This document shows positions 20,023 through 27,834 of a stretch of 64,000 bases of DNA, piece by piece. Made by a program: the position numbers and the translations under genes. The stretch lies in NCBI GenBank assembly GCA_964625855.1, contig CAZVFC010000049.1:5030-69029 (forward strand). Reading direction: 5' to 3'. Source of the DNA: JAPLUA01 sp964625855. Its GTDB lineage: Bacteria; Verrucomicrobiota; Verrucomicrobiia; Limisphaerales; UBA8199. Position 1 is the first letter of the stretch. The number at the start of each line of letters is the position of its first letter. The notes under the pieces were generated by a model. That model had not been told where the DNA came from. It did not search any database and saw only the letters and a program-made list of their open reading frames with translations.

Positions 20023-20998
20023 TTAGTTGTTGTGAGGCTCAAAGTCGGACTCGTTGACCCACACCGGTATCCGCTTCTCGCCGGCCATGAAGCGATGGTA
20101 GAAATCGCGGTAGTTCGGGTCGGAGTAGGGAAACTGCTCGAATAGTTCGCCCTTCCCAAACATGCGGGGATCATCCTGGGCTTTGAGTTCTCGGAACAGT
20201 TGCTTCTGGAGCGAGGTTTCGAGGGCCTTGGTCTGGGAGCGGCCGGCGAGGTTGACCAGGCAATCGGGATCCTGCTTGAGGTCGTAGAGCTCGGTTGCGG
20301 GGCGTTTGCCGAAGCACAGCGCCCAGTGGGCGTCGCTGGCATCACGGCGGTGGGCCTTGAGGATCTGGGTCTTGGTCGGGCTGGCGTCGCAAGTGAGATA
20401 GCCGGTTTCGGGATTGCCTGCCGGCCAGCGGGACGGCTCGAAGTTCCGCAGGTAGAGGGCATCCTGCTTCACGATGCCGCGAATGGGGTAGCCCCAGTCG
20501 TTCGGGCGTCCGACGTCGTGGCGCTCCTTGCCGAGCAGGACGTAGTCCCGAGCCGGTTCAACCCGGCCGGACTTTTCGGAGGAGAGGATGGCGGTGAAGC
20601 TTCGGCCGGCGGGCGGCGCCATGCCGGTCCGGGACCAGCGCACGCCGGCCAGTTCGACCAGCGTTGGGGCGAGGTCAACGAAGCTGATATAATCCTCCAC
20701 CACCCGGCCGGCTTGGCGGATGCCCTGCGGCCACATGATGGCCAGCGGGAGATGATTGGAGTCCTGGTACGATTGGCTTTTGGTTCGCGGAAAGGCCATT
20801 CCATTGTCGGACGTGACCACCACGACGGTGCGAGCGAGCGCCCCGGAGTCCTCCAGCATTGCCAGCATGCGCGACAAGTGCCGGTCGAAATGCTCGACCT
20901 CGAACGCGTAGTCCAGCAGGTCGTTGCGGACGGTTTCGTTGTCCGGCCAGCAAGCCGGCAAGCGGTTCACGTCCGCAAGCGCCTTGCCCCCTTTGGCG
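20021..20998. repeat. Long direct repeat, copy B (partner 10032-11009)
   Basis: This is the source copy, lying within the intact sulfatase gene. CCCTTTGGCG occurs here at 20989-20998 and again at 21220-21229, and the two mark the ends of the segment missing from the other copy. Confidence 0.88.
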
Positions 20999-21633
20999 AC
21001 CCCGCTGCCGTACTCGAAACGGCGGTGCGGTTCGTAGCCGCCGTACCAGAAGCACCAGGGCGTGTCCTTGGGGGCGGCTTGGAGGAAATCGTCGAAGTTG
21101 GCGGCATAGTCATTGGCGGCAATGCCCTTGGCCGGAGGGGTGGCTTTGCGGTCGTTGAACTCGCGGCCCGTCATCCGGCGCGGCTGTCCGGCGGCATTGG
21201 TCGCCACGCCCGGCCCCCACCCTTTGGCGGTCATGCCGACGAAGTAACCGTGCTCGCTGAGGGCCTCGGGGAAGGTTTTAAACTCGGGCGGGAAGAAGCA
21301 GTAATGGTTGCACGCGGCCTTAAGCTGCCAGGGGTTGCGTCCGGTCAGGATACAGGAGCGCGATGGGGCGCACTTGGCGTTGGGCGTGTAGGCGCGGGTG
21401 AACAGGACGCCCTGGCTGGCGACGCGGTCGAAGGCGGGCGTTTTCACCCAGTTGCAGCCGTAGGCTCCGGCGTGACCGTAAGACCAATCGTCCGCGACCG
21501 CGATCAGGATGTTGGGTTTGGGAGCGGCGGCCAAGGCTCCATTGGCTGCGACCATGGCCCCCGCCAACAGCACAATTCGCGGAAGGGGCAGGCGTTTCGA
21601 GGAGAACCGACGGGACGCGCGGGCGAGAAACAT
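20023..21633 (-). CDS. Exported sulfatase (intact copy)
   Basis: A 536-residue type I sulfatase. A signal/anchor (RIVLLAGAMVAANGALAAA) is followed by NILIAVADDWSYGHAGAYGC with the metal-binding Asp pair, and NAKCAPSRSCILTG in which Cys88 is the formylglycine precursor of the C-x-P-S-R motif. Later motifs include VVVVTSDNGMAFPRTK and the family-typical YDLKQDPDCLVNLA tail. It should remove sulfate esters from a glycan in the periplasm or outside the cell, and needs a formylglycine-generating enzyme encoded elsewhere. It starts 13 bp after the stop of the multidomain sulfatase upstream, so it is the distal gene of the LacI-controlled reverse arm. Its 3' two thirds are duplicated at 10034-11041. 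Confidence 0.93.
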   Translation of the reverse strand: MFLARASRRFSSKRLPLPRIVLLAGAMVAANGALAAAPKPNILIAVADDWSYGHAGAYGCNWVKTPAFDRVASQGVLFTRAYTPNAKCAPSRSCILTGRNPWQLKAACNHYCFFPPEFKTFPEALSEHGYFVGMTAKGWGPGVATNAAGQPRRMTGREFNDRKATPPAKGIAANDYAANFDDFLQAAPKDTPWCFWYGGYEPHRRFEYGSGVAKGGKALADVNRLPACWPDNETVRNDLLDYAFEVEHFDRHLSRMLAMLEDSGALARTVVVVTSDNGMAFPRTKSQSYQDSNHLPLAIMWPQGIRQAGRVVEDYISFVDLAPTLVELAGVRWSRTGMAPPAGRSFTAILSSEKSGRVEPARDYVLLGKERHDVGRPNDWGYPIRGIVKQDALYLRNFEPSRWPAGNPETGYLTCDASPTKTQILKAHRRDASDAHWALCFGKRPATELYDLKQDPDCLVNLAGRSQTKALETSLQKQLFRELKAQDDPRMFGKGELFEQFPYSDPNYRDFYHRFMAGEKRIPVWVNESDFEPHNN

Positions 21634-21646
21634 GCGGGTGTTTCCT

Positions 21647-24600
21647 TCAGGGTAGGCGCGCGCTCAGGCGAATGAACAGAGGCGCTGCGCTGGAGACTTC
21701 GGCGGCGGCACGGAACCTCACTTCCTCAAAGCCAGGCAGAAGGGCCGAGGGCGAAACCGGGAGTTCGGCGCCTGCCAGGGCGGTCCAGCTCTTCAGGTCG
21801 GAGGAAGATTGATAGCCGTAAATCAAATCATGGGTGCCCGCGAGGCGCCGATGGAAACGGAACTCAAGGTGATCGGATACGATTTCCGCGGGCATTTGTC
21901 TGGTCTGGGGATCGGCGATTTGCGGGTCGCCCCCAAATGCGTACTCGCCCAAACGGCTGGCGCCATCGCCATCGTCATCGGCGCTCCAGTCTATGGCCGC
22001 GTTGCCGAAGTAGCGGTAGTGCCAGGCGGCGGCGGACTGGTTGGTGGCTTCGAAGAGGGCGGCAATCTCTGCGGCGCTGAGCGCGCGATTATAGATGCGA
22101 ACCTCGTCAATGACGCCGTTGAAGAAGCGGTTCTGGATGTCAGAGCCAATCAGCACGGCATCGAGCGCGACCGTATTGATGGCGACCGGAGCGCCCCCGA
22201 TTACGGCATCGGGCTGGCCGTCCACATAGAACTTCACGTCGGTGGAGGTGGGCGTGGGCAGGCTGTCGAGAGTGCAGGCGACGTGGTGCCATTGGCCATC
22301 GTTGACCGGCGTGCTGGCGATCGTGTTTCCGTAACCGAGTTCCAGCCGGAGCGTGCCTTTGGGTTCAGTCGTGTTTTGCACGAGAAGCGACCATTTGTTG
22401 CCGGAAGGTAGATCGCCCCAGGACACGATGCCAATGGATTTGCTGTTCTCGGTGGTCTTGACCCAGGCTGAAATGGTGCGCGGATTGGCCCCCGCAATGC
22501 CCTTGAAGCCGTTGACCACGACTACGTTTGAAACACCATCGAACTGCAGCGCGCGGTTGAACTTGCCCGCCACCCATTGCGCCGGATCGTTCGTGAAGCC
22601 GGCCAGCGACGCCGTGGCCTCGCCCCCGGCTTCCTCCGTCGTCAGGCCGGAAGTCTGGTTGAAGGGGAACCAGTAGTCGGGCAGGGCGAAACCGTCGCGA
22701 CGGAATGCGCTCTCCGGGACAAGCTGCTTGGCGAAGCCGGGACCGCTCCAGGAGAAACTCAAGGCGGGGCTTCCCGCAGTCCCGCGCGCATAGTAGAGCC
22801 GGAACGGGTGCAACCCCGCCTTGAGCTTGATCGTCCCGCTGACCTCGGTGCCGCCCACGTAGCCGAAGTCCGCATCAACCACCGTCGCGTCATGAACGCG
22901 CAACAAAGCGCCTGTGTCCGCGGCCAGGTAGAAGCTGTAGTCGCCATCCGCGGGCGCGACCAGGTAGCCGTTGAACAGCAGGCCCATGGCATCGTCCCGC
23001 GGACGCACTGCCAGCGTGGGCCGGTTGGTCGTGCCGCCGGACGAGCTGGTCAGCATTGTCAATTCCGGCACCCACGGAAAGGCCTGGGTGTATGCCTTCC
23101 ACTCGACGCCATACGTGACCGGCGAAACCGAGACAGCCGGCACCAGTTCATCGTCATAAGGCCGCGGCGCGCTTGCGTCGGGCCGGCGCAACTGGAGCAC
23201 ACGGTCCTTCATCGCTTGCTGCAGGCCCGCAAAGGACGGGTTGACCGCCAGGTTGGTGGCCTGTCTAAGGTCGTGAGCCACGTCGTAGATTTCAAAGTCG
23301 TTGGTGTGGGCAGTGATGTCGTAGCGCACCCCCTGGAAACCGTTCAGCCGGATGACCTGCATCTGGTTATGCACCCGCGCCCGATGAGCGGGCTCGAACT
23401 CGGGATAATTCGGCGTGCTGTAGATATCCTCGTATTCCACGTAGATCGTGCTTGGTCGCTGCGTTCCGACCCCCGTCAGCGTGGGCACCAGCGACACCCC
23501 GTCACTGCGCGCCGGGGCCGGCAAGCCGGCCAGTTCAGTGAACGTCGGCATCCAGTCCTGAAACTGCGAAGGGGTGTTGCTAATGGCGCCTGGCGCGACC
23601 GTGCCGGGCCAGCGCACCAGCGTGGGCATGCGGATGCCGCCTTCCCAGAGGTCGCGTTTATTGCCGTCCAGCGGGCCGAAGGTGTCGAAGAAGTTGGCGG
23701 CGTAGCGCGGCGTCAGGCCCGTCGCATCCTCCGTGGTCGGCCCGTTGTCGGAGGTGAACACCACGAGCGTGTTGGTGTCAATGGCCAGGTCTTGCAGCAA
23801 TTGCCGCAGGTCGCCGACCGCGTCATCAATCCGCCGCACTGACATCGCGTAGCGTTGGAACACCTCCGGCCAGGGGACTTCGGGAGTGGCCGGGTTGCTG
23901 TCGTCGTCGTAGGTGGCCGCAGCGTAGTCCGCATCCACCCACGAATCAACGGCGCCGCCAGCGGTGTTGATCATGTGGCCCGGCGTCCCGACCCACTGGA
24001 GGCCGCCATGGGTGCCACCGCCGGCGGGATATGCCTGCGTCGGCAGTTCATAGACCGAATGCGGAGTGTCGTAGGCCAGGTAGAGGAAGAACGGCTGGGC
24101 AGGCCGAGCCGCATGTTGGTCCGCGATCCACTTCTTGGCGCGCGCGGTGAACAGATCGGTCGTGTAGCACTTGTCCAAGTCCGGAGTGATGTTGTTGGTG
24201 CCGTCGTAGCATTCCTTGCTCTTGCTGCTATAAACTGCCTCCTTCGGATAGTGCTCGTGGCCGTCGCCGTGCCGCTCGTAGCCGAAGAAATAGTCGAAGC
24301 CACGCCGGGTCGGATAGGCGGCCCAATCGGCGGGAGTGGTGCCGCCGAGGTCGTCGCCGCCCAGGCCCCACTTGCCGATGGCCGCCGTCGCATACCCGGC
24401 CTTTCTGAGCACCGATGCCAGGGTGTGGTTGTTGGCCAGGGCCTTGTTCCACTGCTCGTCCCGCACGTTCGCGTGGCCCTGGTGCACCCCCAGCAACAAC
24501 GATGCTCGCGAGGGGGCGCAAACCGGCGCGGGACAATAATGCTGACCGAACCGAATCCCCTCGGCGGCCAGCGTGTCCAGGTGCGGCGTGGCTTCCCTCG

Positions 24601-26083
24601 GCAGCCCCGGCGCGCGGCCGTTCTGATAGAGCACGCCCAAATCGCCATAGCCCAGATCATCGCACAGGATGAAGACGATGTTCGGGCGCCTGGCGGCGAC
24701 GGACGGATCGGTGGTCACCAGCCCCGCGTGGTCGCTCAGCACGCTGTTGCCGGACCCATTCATGACCCGCACCCAATACGAACCAGCGTCGCCGTAACTA
24801 GTATTGCTGATGGTCAGCGTGGAGGTAGTCGCGCCGGAAATGTTTCCCACGTCTGTGAGCATGCCGCCATCCTTGTACCATTGATAGGTCAAGGGCGGGA
24901 CGCCTGTCGCGACGACCTGAAACGCGGCATTCGTTCCGGCGGGCAGGACCTGGGTGAGCGGCTGCGTAATGATGACCGGGTCCTTCACGGTCAGCAGCGC
25001 CACCCGGCTGGTGATTGAGCCGTATGAATTGGTGATCTTCACGGAGTAACCACCGGCGTCGCTGTGGACCAGGCTGCTGACGGATAACATGGCAGTGTTC
25101 GCTCCGGTGGTCCTGCTGCTGTTGGTCAGGGAAACGCCGTCCTTTCTCCACTGATAACTCAAGGGCGGACCGCCTGCGGCTTTGACCGCAAAGGTTGCGG
25201 TCGCACCTGCGTCGAGTGCCTGGCCGGCCGGCTGCTCCGCGATGTCCGGTGCGCCCGTGACATAGGCCCAGGTGGTGCCGACGCGCAACTCGTCCACTAG
25301 ACAGCCAGGCGGCGGATTGGTGCGGCAACCCAAGACAAAGGCCCGGATGCCGTTGCTGTTCAAGTCAGCGCCGGCAGTGGCGGTAATGGTTGGAGACGGG
25401 GCCGTGTTGGCGCCGAAGGTTGACCCGGAAGGATTGATCCACAGCTTGGCGGTGTGGTCGTTGTAGTCGTAGCCGCCGACCACGAACAGGACCTCGTTCG
25501 TGTTCCGCTGCGTTGTGTCGAATACCCAATTGGCGGGAGTGCTCGAGTTCCGGGAGACGCCCAGGTTGAAACCGGCACCGGCTCTTCGGGTATAAAGCCG
25601 GGTCGCGGCCCGCAACAATGTGGCGTTCTGATTGCCGATGGTATCGCCGAAGCCCGCGAAGAAGTTGTTCTGCGTGCCGCTAGTGTCCACACCCGAGAGA
25701 TCAGTAACCTTGAGGAGGAACGAATAGTAAGCCGTTCCGTTGGTGACAGTGAAGCCGAGCGTCAATCGTCCCATGACTCCCGTGCTGGCGGGAATCGAAA
25801 TGCAGTTCCCGGTGGGCGCCGGCAAGCCCGGATAGGACAGGTTCCCTGAAGCCACCACGGGAATTCCCGTAGCCGGTGGCGCAGGAACATTGGTGAGCGA
25901 GTACCAGGTGGTCCCGAGGCCGTTGACCTGTTTCAATAGGAGGCTCCCGACGGCGTAGCTGGTCCCGCCATCCGCCGTTGCATCCGTGAACGGATCGAAG
26001 CAAGCGGCTGCCGGGGCACGCTCGAGGGCCAAAGACAGTGGCAGCAGAAGCAGCAACCTTTTCATCAGCAAGCCGCGCCCCAA
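21647..26083 (-). CDS. Multidomain exported sulfatase (N-terminal lectin-like domain, Ig, sulfatase, PA14, LamG)
   Basis: A 1478-residue protein. After a signal peptide (MKRLLLLLPLSLALERAPAAA; Met7 may be the true start) comes a domain of about 250 residues beginning CFDPFTDATADGGTSYAVGS, shared with the next two genes. Two Ig-like domains follow (about 285-460). Residues about 465-930 are a sulfatase: RRPNIVFILCDDLGYGDLG and PAPVCAPSRASLLLG with formylglycine Cys522. A PA14-like domain (about 990-1115, MGLLFNGYLVAPADGDYSFY), a LamG domain (about 1130-1355, IDEVRIYNRALSAAEIAALF) and a C-terminal region complete it. The accessory domains should hold the enzyme on a polysaccharide. It lies between the PEP-CTERM gene and a second sulfatase in a tight reverse operon led by a LacI-type promoter. 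Confidence 0.92.
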   Translation of the reverse strand: MGRGLLMKRLLLLLPLSLALERAPAAACFDPFTDATADGGTSYAVGSLLLKQVNGLGTTWYSLTNVPAPPATGIPVVASGNLSYPGLPAPTGNCISIPASTGVMGRLTLGFTVTNGTAYYSFLLKVTDLSGVDTSGTQNNFFAGFGDTIGNQNATLLRAATRLYTRRAGAGFNLGVSRNSSTPANWVFDTTQRNTNEVLFVVGGYDYNDHTAKLWINPSGSTFGANTAPSPTITATAGADLNSNGIRAFVLGCRTNPPPGCLVDELRVGTTWAYVTGAPDIAEQPAGQALDAGATATFAVKAAGGPPLSYQWRKDGVSLTNSSRTTGANTAMLSVSSLVHSDAGGYSVKITNSYGSITSRVALLTVKDPVIITQPLTQVLPAGTNAAFQVVATGVPPLTYQWYKDGGMLTDVGNISGATTSTLTISNTSYGDAGSYWVRVMNGSGNSVLSDHAGLVTTDPSVAARRPNIVFILCDDLGYGDLGVLYQNGRAPGLPREATPHLDTLAAEGIRFGQHYCPAPVCAPSRASLLLGVHQGHANVRDEQWNKALANNHTLASVLRKAGYATAAIGKWGLGGDDLGGTTPADWAAYPTRRGFDYFFGYERHGDGHEHYPKEAVYSSKSKECYDGTNNITPDLDKCYTTDLFTARAKKWIADQHAARPAQPFFLYLAYDTPHSVYELPTQAYPAGGGTHGGLQWVGTPGHMINTAGGAVDSWVDADYAAATYDDDSNPATPEVPWPEVFQRYAMSVRRIDDAVGDLRQLLQDLAIDTNTLVVFTSDNGPTTEDATGLTPRYAANFFDTFGPLDGNKRDLWEGGIRMPTLVRWPGTVAPGAISNTPSQFQDWMPTFTELAGLPAPARSDGVSLVPTLTGVGTQRPSTIYVEYEDIYSTPNYPEFEPAHRARVHNQMQVIRLNGFQGVRYDITAHTNDFEIYDVAHDLRQATNLAVNPSFAGLQQAMKDRVLQLRRPDASAPRPYDDELVPAVSVSPVTYGVEWKAYTQAFPWVPELTMLTSSSGGTTNRPTLAVRPRDDAMGLLFNGYLVAPADGDYSFYLAADTGALLRVHDATVVDADFGYVGGTEVSGTIKLKAGLHPFRLYYARGTAGSPALSFSWSGPGFAKQLVPESAFRRDGFALPDYWFPFNQTSGLTTEEAGGEATASLAGFTNDPAQWVAGKFNRALQFDGVSNVVVVNGFKGIAGANPRTISAWVKTTENSKSIGIVSWGDLPSGNKWSLLVQNTTEPKGTLRLELGYGNTIASTPVNDGQWHHVACTLDSLPTPTSTDVKFYVDGQPDAVIGGAPVAINTVALDAVLIGSDIQNRFFNGVIDEVRIYNRALSAAEIAALFEATNQSAAAWHYRYFGNAAIDWSADDDGDGASRLGEYAFGGDPQIADPQTRQMPAEIVSDHLEFRFHRRLAGTHDLIYGYQSSSDLKSWTALAGAELPVSPSALLPGFEEVRFRAAAEVSSAAPLFIRLSARLP

Positions 26084-26161
26084 GTCAAGCCGGGGCCGGC
26101 AGAGTAACCAGCCGGACTGGACCGCAGTGCCTGGATTCCGTGAAGGGACAGGACACGATCA

Positions 26162-27187
26162 TTATCTGGGTGACGAGCGCCGCCGCCGCAAACACGCGAG
26201 GCCGAGCGCGCCCAGCGCGATGACCGACGGCTCTGGAATCGGCGTTACGTCCGCCCAACTCTGGCCAAAGCGCAGGTCATCTATTAGACCGCCGGCAGGT
26301 TCGTTGACAGTGCGATCAAACAGCATGAAGCTGGCAATCCTGGCGATGTCCGTGCCGCCACTTGATACGAGGGCTCCCGTCGGCTCCGTCGCCGCGCCGA
26401 ACGTCGAGGAGCTCGGATTGACCCAAAGCTGCGAGACGTCGTCTCCCGTGCCCGGATTGAAGGTGTAACTTCCCACCAGGAAGATGGTATCCGAAGTGGT
26501 GAAGATGTTCGGATCCCACGCGGCGTTGCCGATGGTACCGCTGCTCCCCTCCTGGACCCCAATATTGTAGCCCCCCGTGGCGCTCCGCGTCAGCACGCGA
26601 GTCACGATCGTGCCCGGCGTCGCGGTGCCGGCGTTTATACCTTGGACATTATTGAAGCCCGCCCAATAGGCGCCGCCCGCCGTCAAACCGGTGAGATCGG
26701 TCAGCTTCATGGCAAAGGAAAAATAGACAGAGCCGCTCTGGATCCCGCCCGCGCCAACCGACAAGTTCAACCGCGCACTGTCGCCGTTGCCGCCAAAAGC
26801 GGCGCTCCTGCCGCCACCGGCCGAGTAGAGCCCGGGAACGGACAAGTCGCCCGCGGCGATAGTTGGTTGCGGAGTCAAGCCCAGGCCGTAATTCGGCCCG
26901 AGCTCCCACCAACGCTGACCCGCCGCGTTGGTCTGCCCAGCAAGGAAAGAACCGACCGCGTAACTGGTCCCGCCCGAACTGGTAGCGTCGGCGAACGGCT
27001 CGTAATCGGGCAAGGCACGCGCCGAGTGAACCACAAGGCTCAAGGCTGCGAACAGCAGAACCGCTTTCCTGACGTCATCGCTCGCTGACATCAAATGACG
27101 TGGAGGATTCACAGGAGCCGCCGAGTGTATTTCATCGTTGCCGGATATGGCGCAAACCATTGTTCTAAGGTGGTATTCTTGTTTCAT
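26162..27187 (-). CDS. PEP-CTERM protein made of the DPFxDAT...GGTSYAVG domain
   Basis: The chain is essentially one lectin-like domain (LPDYEPFADATSSGGTSYAVG to LIDDLRFGQSWADVTP, quoted in parts) plus a C-terminal PEP-CTERM sorting tail: PIPEPS, the hydrophobic VIALGALGLACL and RRRRSS. PEP-CTERM proteins are handled by an exosortase and go to the cell surface or exopolysaccharide. The open frame reaches 27322, but that would cover the promoter and operator. I use ATG 27187 (KQEYHLRTMVCA), with 27091 (SASDDVRKAVLLFAALSLVV, a better signal peptide) as a real alternative. First gene of the reverse arm, 78 bp before the multidomain sulfatase gene. Confidence 0.82.
   Translation of the reverse strand: MKQEYHLRTMVCAISGNDEIHSAAPVNPPRHLMSASDDVRKAVLLFAALSLVVHSARALPDYEPFADATSSGGTSYAVGSFLAGQTNAAGQRWWELGPNYGLGLTPQPTIAAGDLSVPGLYSAGGGRSAAFGGNGDSARLNLSVGAGGIQSGSVYFSFAMKLTDLTGLTAGGAYWAGFNNVQGINAGTATPGTIVTRVLTRSATGGYNIGVQEGSSGTIGNAAWDPNIFTTSDTIFLVGSYTFNPGTGDDVSQLWVNPSSSTFGAATEPTGALVSSGGTDIARIASFMLFDRTVNEPAGGLIDDLRFGQSWADVTPIPEPSVIALGALGLACLRRRRSSPR
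27150..27157 (-). promoter_or_regulatory. Downstream inverted half-site GTTTGCGC
   Basis: On the reverse strand GTTTGCGC, the inverse of the operator half GCGCAAAC, starts 86 bases after the first base of the operator. It lies in the conserved string AGAACAATGGTTTGCGC, also present at 37502-37518. Confidence 0.55.
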
Positions 27188-27228
27188 AGGTCTAGTGTTT
27201 ACTTGCAGGCTTGTGGCATCATTAATAA

Positions 27229-27273
27229 CGCAAACGTTTGTGCAATGTTGCATCCCTCTTGAGAAGTTGTCAA
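27229..27273 (-). promoter_or_regulatory. Promoter with LacI-type operator for the reverse sulfatase arm
   Basis: Reading the reverse strand: TTGACA (27273-27268), 17-base spacer, CAACAT (27250-27245), one base, then the palindrome GCACAAACGTTTGCG (27243-27229). TTGACA to operator is 30 bp. A repressor on this operator would cover the transcription start. Confidence 0.75.
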
Positions 27274-27509
27274 CTTCAGATGCAAATGAAATTCTCCCCA
27301 ATCTGGCGCATCTGGGCACCAATATCGTGCGACAAGGACCCCGCTGGAAGTGACTTCATTAGCCTCACAGGTCTGTGGCCGCCCCAAACCCGGCGCCAGT
27401 CGGTCCTCTGTCCATTCCTGAGCTGGTGTGAGCTACCCGATTCGCCGAAAGGGCGGGAATGTCCCGTCCTATGGTGACCAGCAATCACAGCCCCCCAGCC
27501 ACCAGCACG

Positions 27510-27605
27510 GGTGTGACCACGGTGTCACCCCAGCGATACCCCGGTGTGTCTCCCATGTGGAGCGATCCCCATGGGAGCCTCACCGTAGTCGCTCCGAGGA
27601 GTCGC
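27510..27605. repeat. Intergenic imperfect hairpin with 11-bp phasing (locus R5)
   Basis: GGTGTGACCAC (27510), GGTGTCACCCC (27521) and GGTGTGTCTCC (27543) recur at multiples of 11 bp. CTCCCATG (27550-27557) pairs with CATGGGAG (27570-27577), and outer sequences pair imperfectly with 27580-27600. It lies between the two divergent LacI-type promoters. Confidence 0.45.
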
Positions 27606-27750
27606 CGTCGCGTCGCAGTAACCGCTCTTGGGGTTTGGTGCCGGGGCTGTGCGGAGTGCAGCCGACAGCTCCAGCGCAACGAGTGGCTGCGGCGATCGTC
27701 GCAGGTACTGGCATGAGCCGCCCTTTGCAACAAATCCATGACAATTCTTG

Positions 27751-27795
27751 TTGACAGGCCCCCGGCGGGGGCTATATTCTGCGCAAACGATTGCG
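27751..27795 (+). promoter_or_regulatory. Promoter with LacI-type operator for the forward glycan arm
   Basis: TTGACA (27751-27756), 16-base spacer that is itself a GC-rich hairpin (GCCCCCGGCGGGGGC), TATATT (27773-27778), two bases, then GCGCAAACGATTGCG (27781-27795). TTGACA to operator is 30 bp. This is the best match to a sigma-70 consensus promoter in the window. Confidence 0.82.
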
Positions 27796-27834
27796 TATAG
27801 ATAAATCCAAACCCAAGAATAGAAAGACTGACAT

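Noticed and set aside
20200..25018. Long forward open frames opposite the two sulfatase genes (491, 421 and 387 residues)
   Set aside because: They lie antisense to genes with clear sulfatase motifs and have no recognisable domain; high GC makes antisense frames long.
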